Shown: piece by piece, positions 11,989 through 22,750 of the stretch
Position numbering within the stretch: position 1 is the stretch's first letter
Layout: each line of letters begins with the position of its first letter
Assembly (NCBI RefSeq): GCF_014898055.3
Contig: NW_023601543.1
Coordinates: forward strand, 58,110,806-58,174,805
Direction of reading: 5' to 3'
Source: Talpa occidentalis
Lineage: Eukaryota; Chordata; Mammalia; Eulipotyphla; Talpidae
DNA: 64,000 bases
The notes under the pieces: model-generated
What the model was told of the DNA's origin: nothing
Databases searched by the model: none
The model's input: the letters and a program-made list of their open reading frames with translations, nothing else
Made by a program: the position numbers and the translations under genes

Positions 11989-12249
11989 GGGCCTCAACTG
12001 CCTGGTGCAGGCAGTTGAACACAGCACTGTGAAGCTGTCCGCAGCCTCTGCAGCACAGGTTCGATTTGGCTGGCCACTTGGCATGGCAGACCTCTCCTGT
12101 CTCTTCCACTGCTCCCCTCAGCAGTGTATTTCAGCCAGTCTGCCTGTTATGTTCCCCACTCTGTCTCTGGTGAATCCTCTAACCCTCCCACACATCTGGC
12201 CTGTACCAGAGTTCTTGTAGCATGAATAAATACATCTTTAAAAAAAAAC
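11989..12249 (+). mobile_element. tRNA-derived SINE
   Basis: Head GGGCCTCAACTGCCTGGTGC, B box GGTTCGATTTG, tail ATGAATAAATACATCTTT plus A run. Short direct repeats CACAATGAG lie just before the head and again just after the tail. More diverged than most copies in the window, and of the AACACAGCAC subtype. Confidence 0.88.
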
Positions 12250-12306
12250 GCACAATGAGATACAACTTTATCTGCACTCAAATGCCTATAACAAAAAAGA
12301 CAATTA

Positions 12307-12585
12307 GGGCCTCCCCGGTGGTGCAGTGGTTGAGTGCTGGGCTGTGAAGCTGCCCACAGCCTCTGCAGCACCCTGCGGCACCAGTTCTATCCCCGGCTGC
12401 CAGTGAGGGTCCCACATGGTGCACAGACCTCTCCTGCCTCACCCGCTGCTCCCCTCAGCAGTGTACTTCATCAGTCTGCCTGTTCTGCTCCCCACTCTGG
12501 TTCTGCTGAATTCTTTCACCCTCCCGCGCTTCTGACTGTACCCAGTGCTTATATAAATAAATAAATAAATCTTTTTTTTTTTTTT
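12307..12585 (+). mobile_element. tRNA-derived SINE, full length
   Basis: Head GGGCCTCCCCGGTGGTGCAG, A and B boxes present, tail (AAAT)n CTTTTTT. The 11-bp duplication AAAGACAATTA flanks both sides (12296-12306 and 12586-12596). Confidence 0.95.
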
Positions 12586-12650
12586 AAAGACAATTATAAC
12601 AACTGTGGGCAAGTATATGGAGAGTCCAGAATTTTCATATGTTTCTAGTT

Positions 12651-12714
12651 TGAATAAGTTCAAGTTTATCGCTTCTCGGCCTTTTGGCTAAGATCAAGTG
12701 AATAAGTTCAAGTT
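12651..12714 (+). pseudogene. U2 snRNA 5'-fragment retrocopy with target-site duplications
   Basis: The segment 12668-12698 matches the first 31 nucleotides of U2 small nuclear RNA (ATCGCTTCTCGGCCTTTTGG followed by CTAAGATCAAG). It stops abruptly. On each side lies the same 16-bp sequence TGAATAAGTTCAAGTT (12651-12666 and 12699-12714), which is an L1-type target-site duplication. There is no poly-A and the U2 promoter is absent, so this is a 3'-truncated reverse-transcribed insert, not a working gene. It misses the branch-site pairing region and the Sm site. Confidence 0.93.
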
Positions 12715-12715
12715 G

Positions 12716-13345
12716 TGTAATGTTTTGAAAAATTTTGGTAGTCTCTTAAAATATTGATTATAAATTTACCATATGACCCAGCAATGCTAATCCTCAGTAT
12801 TTACCCAAAAGATATGCAACATTTATTCACACAAACAATTGCACTTGAATATTCATAACACCATTATTCAAATGTGGCCAAAAGTGGAGACAATTCAAAT
12901 ATTCATCAACTAGTGAGTGGATAAACAAAATGTGATATATTCAACAATAAAAAGGAACAAGTGCTAATAAATAGTAAAACATGAATACACCTCAAAACCA
13001 TTCTGCTAAGTGTAAGAAATGGGACACAAGAGACCAAATGTTGTGTTTGTATATTTTATTTATATGAAATGTGCAGAAAAGGCAAAGCTATAGAGTCCTG
13101 TAGGTTAGTGGTTGTCTGGGGTTAAGAATGAGAACAGTTATTAACTGTAAATTAAAGCAAAGGATCTAAATGGAGTTGATGTAAATGTTCTAGAACTTTA
13201 TTGTGGTGATGGTTACACAATTAAGGAAATCTAATAAAGCTCATTGAGGTGATCTTTAATTCCTTTCCTGTTTAAACATCTGTATTCCCTGCCATAACAT
13301 CTGTGGCCATCTCTAGCTAGAATGAAGTGTTGTCTTGGCACCTGT
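12716..13345 (+). mobile_element. Old L1 3' fragment, sense
   Basis: ORF2 C-terminal text (ACCATATGACCCAGCAATGC, then CACCATTATTCAAATGTGGC and TGAGTGGATAAACAAAATGTG) is followed by 3' UTR-like sequence to about 13345. Diverged. The U2 insertion sits at its left edge. Confidence 0.7.
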
Positions 13346-13499
13346 TGTATACCTAATAAATTCATTTTTGAAAAAGTCATTGAACTGAAAATTTAAATAT
13401 GTAATATAAATCATACCTCAATAAATGTGTTTCTTTTTCAGAGTTGTTTGACTATGTTAGATCCTTCATATTTCTATGTGAGTTGTAGAATATGTTTGT

Positions 13500-14095
13500 C
13501 CGTTTCAGATATGCTATATGACCCAGAAATTCCACTCCTAGTTATCTACCCAATGAACACAAAAACACTAATTTGAAAGGAAACCTGCACTCTTATGTTC
13601 ATTGCAGCACTATTTACAATAGCCATGATATGGAGACAAGCCAAATGCCCACAACAAATGAGTGGATCAAGAAGACGTGGTGTATATACTTAGTGGAATA
13701 CTACACAGTGATCAAAAAAGATAAATTTGTGCCATTTACAGCAACATGGATGGAGCTGGAAGGGATTACGCTCATTGAAATAAGCCAGAGGAGAAAGATA
13801 AATACCAATGGTATCACTTATATGTGGAATATAGAGAAACCAAACAAAGGTTCAGACAGACAAGCATTAAAACCAACCCTTGAAAGCTGACTATAGATCT
13901 GAGGCATCCTGAAGGGGAGGAGAAAAAGGGGTGAGAAAGAGAGGGAGGAAAATAAACTATAGTGTAGGAGGACTATGGTGCTTTGGTGGTGGGAGAGCTA
14001 TGGTGACCACACCTGAGGGGAGAAATCCTGTACTGTCGAAATGTTAACAAAGTTGTAAATTAATCGTACATCATTTAAAAAATAAATTAAAAAAA
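13500..14095 (+). mobile_element. L1 3' end, sense, 5'-truncated
   Basis: Begins in the last part of ORF2 (ATGACCCAGAAATTCCACTCC) and runs through ATTGCAGCACTATTTACAATAG, TGGATGGAGCTGGAAGGGAT and a purine-rich 3' UTR to an A-rich tail near 14095. The ORF2 tail is open over about 100 codons but lacks the rest of the protein. Confidence 0.85.
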
Positions 14096-14149
14096 TTTTC
14101 TCCTTTCAACAGCAAAAATGAACGAACAAAAAACACAACAAAAACCCTG

Positions 14150-15014
14150 CTGATATTTTTATTGGGATTGGTTTCTATCTGTACATTTATTTGACAAGAA
14201 TTGAAATCATTAACAATTTTGAGTTTTTTTACCCCAAAAGCTTATCTCTCAAATAGAGTATATCTCTTTAAGGATTGTGTCTTAGGGCCTCCCCTGGTGG
14301 CACAGCGGCTGAGCTGGGCTGCGAAGCTGCCAGCAGCCTCTGCAGCACCTGCCGGTTTGATCCCAGGCTGCTGGCCTCCGGCGAGGGTCCCACATGGCGC
14401 TCAGACCTCTCCTTCCGTACCCGTCGGTCTGCCTGTTCTGTTCCCTGCTCTGGCTCTGGTGAGTTCTCTCACCCTCCCACGCTTCTGACTGTACCCAGTG
14501 CTTGTATAAATAAATAAATAAATAAATAAATAAATCTTAAAAAAAAAAAAGATTTTGTCTTAGCTCTCAGGAATATTTTGTACTTTTTAGTGTATCAGTC
14601 TTTCACCTCTTCTGACAAAATCTTTCCCTCTTTCATGTTTTTGATGACATTTTACTTAGTGTTGTCTTATTTATAACTTTAAAGTCATTGGATACATGTT
14701 CTTGATTTTGTGCTAATTCAGTTAGTCTCACCCTTTGATCTATCTCTATTTTTACTTATGATAAACTTGTGTAGAAATATTTAGCATAGAAATCAGCTGA
14801 TGTTTAGATAATTTCAGTTTTTCAGGCTATTCATTTTTCTTCAGTAGTATATCCTGAAAAGTCTTTGACTCAATTTCCCAATATATTTGACCATCAATAT
14901 AAATATAATCTTAGCAACAATGCCAGAGTTAGATCAGGTTATAATGTGGTAGCGGAGGTAACCTGTGTTCAACACTGTACATATAATCAATGATAATATA
15001 TCGTGTTAACTTTT
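14150..15014 (-). mobile_element. Old L1-like AT-rich DNA around a SINE
   Basis: AT-rich, T-biased sequence on both sides of the SINE at 14285-14550. It resembles decayed antisense L1 (TTTATTGGGATTGGTTTCTATC region) but has no diagnostic stretch. No gene seen. Confidence 0.4.
14285..14550 (+). mobile_element. tRNA-derived SINE, full length
   Basis: Head GGGCCTCCCCTGGTGGCACAG, B box GGTTTGATCCC, (AAAT)7 tail. Flanked by near-identical GATTGTGTCTTA (14273-14284) and GATTTTGTCTTA (14551-14562). Confidence 0.95.
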
Positions 15015-15015
15015 A

Positions 15016-15215
15016 AAGATTTATTTTTATTTATTTATGCATACATGAACTGGGGTGTAGGCCAGAGGTTGGGGGGCTGGCTAAGAGGATTCATCACAGA
15101 CAGAATGGGGAGCAAGTGGCGAGACAGTCCCTGGCCAGGGATGGAACTCAGGCTGCAGTGGTTGGTGAGAGCTTGATAGCGCTGAGACTTTAACCCCTGC
15201 ACCACCAGGGAGGCC
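15016..15215 (-). mobile_element. tRNA-derived SINE, internally shortened
   Basis: Reverse orientation: TTAAAGATTTATTTTTATTTATTT tail and CACCACCAGGGAGGCC head. The body is about 60 bp shorter than full-length copies because the middle (the CTGCTCCCCTCAGCAGTG block) is missing. An older or deleted copy. Confidence 0.85.
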
Positions 15216-15930
15216 AGAAATATTTTGTTAAATTTTAAATCAGGGTGTTCTTTCATTAAGTGTTCTTTCAAAAAAAAATATAATACAAATAAAATAAAAT
15301 GATAAAATATATTAAGAGTCAAAATTAAGAGTCAATATTGGCTCATTACTAGAGTCCTGTTAAGTCATCAACAACTGGTCCAGTTCGTCTCCCAAAGGAA
15401 CACATTCAGCTTTGAGGGATTCCATTCAATTTGGTCAGTTCCCAAAGTAGGAACAGTCTTGGAACATGCGGCTTCATTTTCCTCAGGCACGTGATAAAAT
15501 TTAGTTAAGAGACAATACTGTCTCTTGCTTTGAGACTCTCGGAGTACCAAGGTAATGGATTTCCCTTGTTACATAACCCATTTAGTCATTCTTTTACTCC
15601 AGTATCCTAGCACTGAAGAGATACAACAAAGGGAGGGAGTTGACGGTGATAAATTATTTGACTGCTGTTCCAATCTCCATGTCTTCAGAAAAAGATTCCA
15701 CGTGGGAATTTCTCAGACTGATTCTTGACCTCTCTCGATGAAACAACTGAAACAGGATGGGAAATATTTCACAGGGGAACTGTGTCAATTTGATAGAAGC
15801 CCTGTCGCTCTATGAAGAACAGCTCAGACAACTGCCTTGTCTTGTGGAATTCTCAGGGAAATTGTCCATGAGCCTTCATACTTGGAATTGTGGGTATTCT
15901 ACCCTTAGGAAGAAAGCTAGACCTTGAAGA
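15216..15930. other. Unclassified single-copy-looking DNA
   Basis: About 700 bp with fairly balanced base composition and no repeat that I recognise. On the minus strand 15368-15550 gives a 60-codon frame of ordinary amino-acid composition, but with no recognisable domain, splice context or homologue known to me. It could be an old retrocopy or a decayed repeat. Confidence 0.3.
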
Positions 15931-16116
15931 TCAGCTTTTAATTCTGTTCATTGTATTTTTTCTGTTGAAATTTCCATTTGATTTTAATCTGTATTTTCTT
16001 TACCATTGTCAAGACTATTTTTTTGTTGAAACTCTATTTTGTCATTTGTTCCGAATGTGTTTATAATTGTTCATTGAAGCATTTTTACTATGACTGCTTT
16101 AAAATCTTTGTCAGAT

Positions 16117-17404
16117 CAAAGGAGCAAAGACTATGCATTGGAGCAAAGAAAGTTTGTTCAATAAATGGTGCTGGGAAAACTGGGTCGCTACATGCAAAAG
16201 AATGAAGCTTGACCACTACCTCACACCATACACAAAAATCAACTCAAAATGGATTAAAGAACTAGACATATGACCTGAAACCATAAAATATATAGAAGGA
16301 AACATAGGCGAAACACTACGTGATTTGCACATCAAAGACATCTTTACAGACACATCACCCAAAGCAGTGATAGTGAAGGCAAAGATCAACAGCTGGGACT
16401 ACATCAAATTAAAGAGCTTCTGCACAGCAAAAGAGACAATAACAAAAACAAAGAGAAACCCCACCAACTGGGAGAACATTTTTGCACCCAACACTAATGA
16501 TAAAGGACTGATCACAAAAATCTGCAAAGAGCTGATGAGACTCAACAACAACAAAGAAAATAATCCAGTCAAAAAATGGGCAGAAGAGCTAAAAAGAAAC
16601 TTCTCTGAAGAGGAAATGCAAATGGCCAACAGGCATATGAAAAAATGCTCAACATCACTTGTCATCAGGGAAATGCAAATCAAAACTACCATGAGATACC
16701 ATCTTACACCAGTGAGAATGGCACATATTAAAAAAACTAGCAACAACAAATGTTGGCGAGGGTGTGGAGAAAAGGAACTCTTCTGCACTGTTGGTGGGAG
16801 TGCAAACTGGTCCAACCACTGTGGAGAGCTGTGTGGAGATTTCTGGACCTACTAAACATAGAGCTTCCATATGATCCAGCAATTCCACTCCTAGGTATTT
16901 ACCCAAAGGACACAGAAACATCCATTCCAAAGAGCACCTGCACCCCTATGTTTATAGCAGCACTGTTTACAATAGCTAAGCTTTGGAAACAACCCAAATG
17001 CCCAAAAATAGATGACTGGATCAAGAAGATGTGGTACATATATACCATGGAATATTACTCAGCATTCAAAAAAGATAAACACATGCAATTTGCAGCAACA
17101 TGGATGGCGCTGGAAGGGATCATGCTCAGCGAAACAAGCCAAAAAGAAAAAGAAAAATACCGGATGGTCTCACTCATAGCAGGAATCTAGAAAACTTAAA
17201 TAAGGGACCAGGAAAATGAATAACTATAAGAAAGTGAAAATCAAAATCAACAAAAAACTATGAACCAGAGACACTTTTAGGGGGGCGGGGGCGGGAGGGG
17301 AGGGATTGGGGTCAGAATGGGGGGGCTGCAATTGTATGGGGAATATAAAAATAAAATTTATTATTTAAAAAAAAATAAAAAAATAAATGAAGAAAAAAAT
17401 AAAT
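16117..17404 (+). mobile_element. Young 5'-truncated L1 with target-site duplication
   Basis: A 1.29 kb insert bounded by the perfect 16-bp repeat AAAATCTTTGTCAGAT (16101-16116 and 17405-17420). It carries the last third of ORF2 (two overlapping open stretches, 16325-16855 and 16750-17190, joined by a frameshift; ends SLIAGI). A lineage-specific 3' UTR follows, with a G-rich tract (17279-17330), the ATTGTATGGGGAATATAAAA block and an A-rich tail. It shares this 3' UTR with the insertions at 28930, 45324, 46528 and 54691. The reverse-transcriptase core is missing, so it is dead. Confidence 0.95.
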
Positions 17405-18149
17405 AAAATCTTTGTCAGATAATTCTAATATCTTAGTCATCATGGGGTTCACATGTATCAATTGTCTTTTTTCATTCAATTTGATATCTTCCTAGTATGA
17501 CAAGGGATATTCAATTGAAAGCTGATTACTTTAGATATTATGAGACTCTGGTTCTTGTTCAAGCCTTCTCTTCTAGATGACTTTTTCTGACACCACTCCA
17601 GCAGGGAAAAGGAATGGAGGGTGTTGGTTGCTAAAGCCAGGTATGGGGAGAAGTCTGGTTTCCACACTAGGCCTCTATTGATAACAGAGTGGGGAGACTC
17701 ATTACTGCTGGGCATGCTGGAAGTTCCACTCCCTAGTAGGGATCCACTGATATTTCAACAGATGGGACAGATGGAAGTTCTTCCTTATTGTTCTCCACAT
17801 GACCCCCAGTGATACCACCCTGAGGGGACAGAGGAGCGCCTTGACGCCTCCGTGTGAGAGAGGAAGTCCAGGCTCTCCATATGGTCTCCACTGACATCAT
17901 GAAGGGGATGATTTGTTACCACCCAGGGGGGACAGAAGTCTAGCTGCCTAGTCGATCTTTTCTGATGCCCCTTGGCAGAGGGTTGGTGTGCTTTTACAGC
18001 CTGTTCAGCGTAAAAATGTAAGTTCCTTGCTTGGCATTTGTTGGTATAGGTGGGAGTTGGAACACATTTTTTGGATGCAATAAAACTATTTTCTCAAAGT
18101 CGAGTGTTTTGTTTGGCTGCCCATTTCCTTTAACTTCGAAAAGAAAGCA

Positions 18150-18740
18150 GTTTTTTTTTTTTTTTTAACATCATTGTTCATTACTGTATAATGTTTGATT
18201 TCTCCCCTTAGGTGTAATTTCTGTAAAATACCCACCACCAATTCACCTGTCAACTGTCACCATAGTCCCTTGTGCTCTTCCCGCCTGTTGTGCCCCTTCT
18301 CCTTCTGTATGTCTTGGATTTATAGTTTGCCTGTGAGTTTTGTCTTTTCTTCTGACCCCTTGCTTGGTTTCCCTATATTCCTGTAAGGGAAGCCATTTGA
18401 TATTTTTCTTTTTCCTTCAGACTTATATCATTGAGCATAATATCTTCCAGCTCCAACCATGTTGCTGCAAATGGCATGAGTTTATCTTTTTTGATTACTG
18501 AGTAGTATTCCATTGTGTATATGTACCACATCTTGACCCACTCATCTGTTCTTAGGCATTTAGACTGTCTCCATATCTTGGCTATTGTCAATAGTGCTGC
18601 CATAAACATAGGGGTGCAGGTTTCCTTTCGAATTAATGTTTTTGTGTCCTTTGAGTAGATTCCTAGGAGAGGAATTCCTGGGTCATATGGTAGCTCCATT
18701 TTTAATAATTAGAGGGTCCTCCACGCAGCAGAAAGCAAGG
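18150..18740 (-). mobile_element. L1 3' end, antisense, 5'-truncated
   Basis: The reverse complement encodes the ORF2 C-terminus (MELPYDPGIPLLGIYSKDTK onward, open over 108 codons at 18373-18699). It is followed by a 3' UTR with the CACCACCAATTCACCTG block at 18230 and ends in a poly-T at 18150. Confidence 0.88.
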
Positions 18741-19841
18741 TTTGTAGGGTATTTTTCTTGTCTGGGACCATTTCCTGGTAGCCGGGTCCTCCAGCACAGC
18801 CTCCTATAAATGAGGCAAAAAGAAAACCCACACTGGACTCGGAGGTCCCTAGTCAGTCTGCTTTCTTCACTCCGTCATTCAGAGTCATCTTATGTTTGTT
18901 TTGAAGAAATAATTTCCAGGGATTTTTGTTGTTGTTGTTGTACATGGTGGGACAAAAAAAGGTATGTACCTCTATTGCATCTTCTCAGGAGTAGAAATCT
19001 TACATTTGGTTTCTTTTTTAATAGTTCCATGTCTCTACTTTTTTGAACATGTGGAAGACAGTGATAATAACTGTCTTCCTAATTCTTTGTCTCCTAATTC
19101 TAACACCTGTGTCAATTCTGGGTTGGTCAATTGATCATTTTCATTATGTGTCTTGTTTTCCTGACTCTTAGCATGTTGGGTAGTATTTGATTAAATGCCA
19201 GACATTGTGAATTTTACTTTGTTGGGTCCTGGATACTTCTTCATTTCTATAAATTATATTGAATTTTTTTCTGGGACACAGCAAAACTACTTGGAAGCAG
19301 ATTTATTCTTACATGTCTTGCTTATCCAATTCATCAGGTGTATCTGAAGCAGTGCTCAGCCTAGGGCTAATTATTCCCCAGTACTCAGGCAACAACTTCT
19401 TGAATACTCTACCCAATGTCCTCTTTTTCCAGTCTGGTTGGTGAGAACAAGCACTATTCCCAGCTCTGTGTGAGCATCAGACACAATTTCCTCTTATCCT
19501 TTGATGGTTCACTCCCTGGCCTCAGTTATGTCCGCATACACACGTGCTGACCAGTCCTCTATCAACTACTCAAGGAAGACAACAGGCAGATCACCTGGGT
19601 TTTGAGTTCTACCTCCCATTTCCTCTAGACTCTCAGTACATCTCAACCCAACTCAAGGAACTTGCCAGACTTCTTAGTTCCCCCTCGGTATGCAACGACC
19701 TGGAAAATGTATCAAGCGAATATTTTAGACCAATTGTAAGGTTCATCTTATTTGTTTCCCTTTTCCCAAGATACAACTGTTCTTCGTTGACCGATGTCCA
19801 GTGTCTTCAAAACCCTTTTTGTTTTTAATATATTTTGTCTG

Positions 19842-20154
19842 TTTTTTTTTTTTTTTTAATAGAGGCATGTTTTTTTCTTTATTTGTTTGTTTGTTTTGTT
19901 TATACATGCACTGGGTACAGTCAGAAGCGCGGGAGGGTGAGAGAATTCACCAGAGCCAGAGCGGGGAGCACAGCAGGCAGAAGGACCGAAGTACACTGCT
20001 GAGGGGAGCAGCGGGCGGCAGGAGAGGTCTGCGCGCCAGACCTGTGGGACCCTCCTCTGGTGGCCGGGGAGCAGCCGGGGATCGAACCGGCGCCACCGAG
20101 GCTGTGGGCAGCTTCACAACCTTGCGCTCAACCGCTGCGCCACCGGGGAGGCCC
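19842..20154 (-). mobile_element. tRNA-derived SINE, full length, young
   Basis: Reverse orientation with long T-rich tail and intact head (CGCCACCGGGGAGGCCC). Flanked by the perfect 11-bp repeat TATTTTGTCTG (19831-19841 and 20155-20165). Longest copy here (313 bp), including the CGGGGAGCAGCCGGGG segment. Confidence 0.95.
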
Positions 20155-20239
20155 TATTTTGTCTGGTTTTTGTTTTATTTGTTTGTTCCAGGCACAAAGG
20201 TAAATCCAGTGTCTGTGACTCCATCTTGGCTAGAAGTCA

Positions 20240-20727
20240 CAGGCAGGAATTTATAAATTTGGAGATTTGTCAGTGGAGGTTATTAATAAGAGATATGTTC
20301 AAGTTTGTATGATTTTTAATGAATGGGGAATATTGTAACCCAAGTTTGAGATACCAGTGATCATCAGTGGAATTATACTTGGGGAGTATTGGTAATAAAT
20401 AGCAATTCTGGCAAATGTACAACTACAAATAGATGTAAATGAATGGGGAGATATAATAGCAATTAACAATGGAGTATATGTCAACAGAGGTATTTGTGAT
20501 GGGCATCTTTGTAAAACACCCTCCATATGCCAATAGGCAGGTAGTGCCTCACAAATACAGCAATTTGTCACCAAAGGGTATAAATGGGTTAAACCACTAG
20601 CTGGGTATTTAAGAATATAGAGATTTTTTTAATGCGCAAGCAGCAGTGGGATAAATGTTACAGGGGCTATTTATTATTAGAGATTTTCAACAGGGATTAT
20701 AAATAAGAAACATGCCAAGGGGTATTA
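20240..20727 (+). repeat. Decayed minisatellite A (about 16-bp unit), left part
   Basis: Imperfect tandem copies of a unit close to GGGGATATTTGTCAAT, with runs such as GGAGTATATGTCAACAG, GGGCTATTTATTATTAG, AGATTTTCAACAG and GGATTATAAATAAG back to back. The same motif resumes after the L1 at 20743-21479 (21495-21740) and again at 22390-22540 and 22670-22700. The array was therefore once about 1.2 kb long and was later split by an L1, an LTR and another LTR fragment. Confidence 0.7.
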
Positions 20728-20742
20728 ATGAATAATAGTTTT

Positions 20743-21479
20743 TTAATTTTCTTTTTTAAAATTTTACATTATTCTTTATTTTTGTACAATGTGTGCTTTC
20801 TCCTCTCAGGTGTAGTCCCTGCAAAATTCCCACCACCAATTCACCCGTGCACCATCGCCATAGTCCCTTGTGCTCTTCCCTCCCCTAGCCTGGTCCTGCT
20901 CCCTCCGCCTCCCCTGCAAAGTCTCTGATTTATAGTTGCCTGTTACTTTTTTTAATTTATTATAATTATTTTTCCCCTGACCCTTTATTTGGTTCCCGTA
21001 TATTCCTCCTTTGAGTGGAAGTGGAACCATCTGGTATTTTTCTTTTTCTTTCTGGCTTATTTCACTGAGCATAATCCCTTCTAACCCCATCCATGTTGCT
21101 GCAAATGGCATGAGTTTATCATTCTTGATTGCCGAGTAATATTCCATTGTGTATATATGTACCACATCTTCTTGATCCACTCATCTATTTTGGGGCATTT
21201 AGGTTGTTTCCATATCTTACCTATTGTAAATAGTGCTTCAATAAACATAGGGGTTTGGGTATCCTTTTGAATTAATGTTTTTGCGTTCTTCGGGTAGATT
21301 CCTAAGAAAAGAATTGCTGGGTCATATGGTAGCTCCATTTTCAGTAGTCTGAGGAACCTCCACACAGCTTTCCATAGTGGTTGGACCAGTTTGCACTCCC
21401 ACCAGCAGTATAGGAGAGTTCCTTTTTCTCCACATCCTCGCCAACATTTGTTGTTACCTGTGTTTTTAATATGTGCCAT
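20743..21479 (-). mobile_element. L1 3' end, antisense, inserted into minisatellite A
   Basis: Flanked by the perfect 15-bp repeat ATGAATAATAGTTTT (20728-20742 and 21480-21494). The reverse complement encodes the ORF2 C-terminal region (two overlapping frames at 20806-21180 and 21081-21497) and a 3' UTR of the CACCACCAATTCACC type. Confidence 0.95.
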
Positions 21480-21494
21480 ATGAATAATAGTTTT

Positions 21495-21740
21495 CAATAA
21501 CAGACATCTATGAGTAATATGGTTTTTATTTCAATGGTTTTTATTTCTCAGTGGGGATGTTTGTCAAGAGAGATCATGGATGGAAATATTTTAATAGGTA
21601 TTGTTGAATGGGGCTATTTATCCCCCAACGAGTTGATGAATGAAGGATTTGCCAATGAGAAGGTGTTTGTGAAAGGGAAGATTCGCCAGTGGGGATCACT
21701 GATAGGTATATGCCAATGGAATATTTATCAGTAAGGTTTA
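21495..21740 (+). repeat. Decayed minisatellite A, middle part
   Basis: Continuation of the about 16-bp unit array: GGGGATGTTTGTCAAG, GGAAATATTTTAAT, AGGTATTGTTGAAT, GTATATGCCAAT and GGAATATTTATCAGT occur one after another with few spacer bases. Confidence 0.7.
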
Positions 21741-21744
21741 AAAA

Positions 21745-22372
21745 AGTGACTTCAGTAGGCAGAATTCTAAGAATGACCCCTAATATCTCTCACCATTATA
21801 CAAAACGCTTCCCCTAGAATGTGAGTGGAACATGTGAATATGAGATATGACTCAATGATTATATTACACAGCAAAAGCAAAAATATTGCAAATAAATTAA
21901 AGATAATCAGTTGATCCTAAAATAGGGAGATTATCCAGGTGAGCCTAATTAAAGCACCCAACACTCAAAAACACAGTTTTCTCCTGCCGGCGGCAGAAGA
22001 CGATGTCAGAGAATGTGGAAACAAGAGAGCATTTGGCACATCCTAATTGGCTTTGAGGACAGTGAGGGCCACGTAGCGAGGGATGCAGTTGGCCTCTAGA
22101 AGCAATCACTGGCTGTTGCCAGCAAAGGAATGGGAATCTAGTACTACCACAAGGAACATTTGCATTCCATCAATAATCCTAATAAGGCAGAAATGGATTT
22201 TCCCTGAGAGCCTCCAGATAAGAGTCCAGTGTGGCCAACACTTGGACTGGGGCTTTGTGAGACTATTAAGCAGAGAACCCAACCAAGTTCACTTGGACTT
22301 CAGATTGACAAAAGTGAGATAATAAATGGGTGTTGTTTCAAGATGCTAAGTTTGCTATAAACTAATAACAGT
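21745..22372 (+). mobile_element. Solo LTR (ERVL/MaLR-like), sense
   Basis: Starts near GGCAGAATTCTAAGAATGAC and ends near CTAAGTTTGCTATAAACTAA. In between it has the typical order of such LTRs: AGGGCCACGTAGC, CCAGATAAGAGTCCAG, and GAGATAATAAATGGGTGTTG (polyadenylation signal AATAAA near 22320). It interrupts minisatellite A. Precise subfamily not named. Confidence 0.75.
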
Positions 22373-22389
22373 ATTTTCCTGTTGGTTGT

Positions 22390-22745
22390 TTATGAAAGAG
22401 GGAATATGCCACACTGAAGAGAGAGGACTTTTGGGGAAATTATTTACCAAAGATTTGGGCATTTGTCATCTATGATGCTGGCTACAGCCGAGCTTCATCA
22501 ATGTGGGGATTTGTCCGCAATGAGGACAGTATAATGGGGAAGTAATAAGGGTTGAATTGTGTTCTCCATAAACATACACTGAACACATATTTCCTCAGAA
22601 TGTGACCTCACTTGGAAATAGGAACAAGAACATTACCATTTGGGGTTGTCCTCAGAAGACTTTGAAAGTGTAGGTATTTGTCAATGGGGATTTGCACACT
22701 AGGAATGAGTGTACGATCATCCTAAGAAGATGATCGTACACTACA
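22390..22745 (+). repeat. Minisatellite A right end plus LTR scrap
   Basis: Residual units (TGGGGATTTGTCCGCAAT, TAGGTATTTGTCAATGGGG) surround a fragment at about 22545-22660. That fragment (GGTTGAATTGTGTTCTCC, CTCAGAATGTGACCTCACTTGG) is typical of MaLR-class LTRs. Confidence 0.6.
22709..22741. repeat. Perfect 13-bp inverted repeat (hairpin)
   Basis: Arms GTGTACGATCATC (22709-22721) and GATGATCGTACAC (22729-22741) are exact reverse complements around a 7-base loop CTAAGAA. It lies 9 bp before a SINE. The arms contain two CpG's, unusual in this AT-rich area. Confidence 0.9.
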
Positions 22746-22750
22746 TTACA

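Larger units (their letters stand above)
15930..19830 (-). mobile_element. Ancient L1 3' UTR region hosting younger insertions
   Basis: Segments 15930-16100, 17421-18150 and 18750-19830 read as one decayed L1M-type element in antisense. They include a degenerate block of repeated 'GTCTAGGCTCCCCACTAGGCCTCT'-like units (17620-17960) that I know from ancient L1 3' UTRs, and TGCCAGACATTGTGAATTTTAC near 19200. The L1 at 16117-17404 splits it cleanly, and a minus-strand L1 sits at 18150-18740. Confidence 0.5.

Noticed and set aside
12668..12700. Functional U2 snRNA gene
   Set aside because: Only 31 nt, no PSE/DSE promoter, no Sm site, and flanked by target-site duplications.
16325..17190. Two long plus-strand frames of 176 and 146 codons
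   Set aside because: They are the C-terminal third of L1 ORF2 inside a 5'-truncated insertion with target-site duplications, not a host gene.
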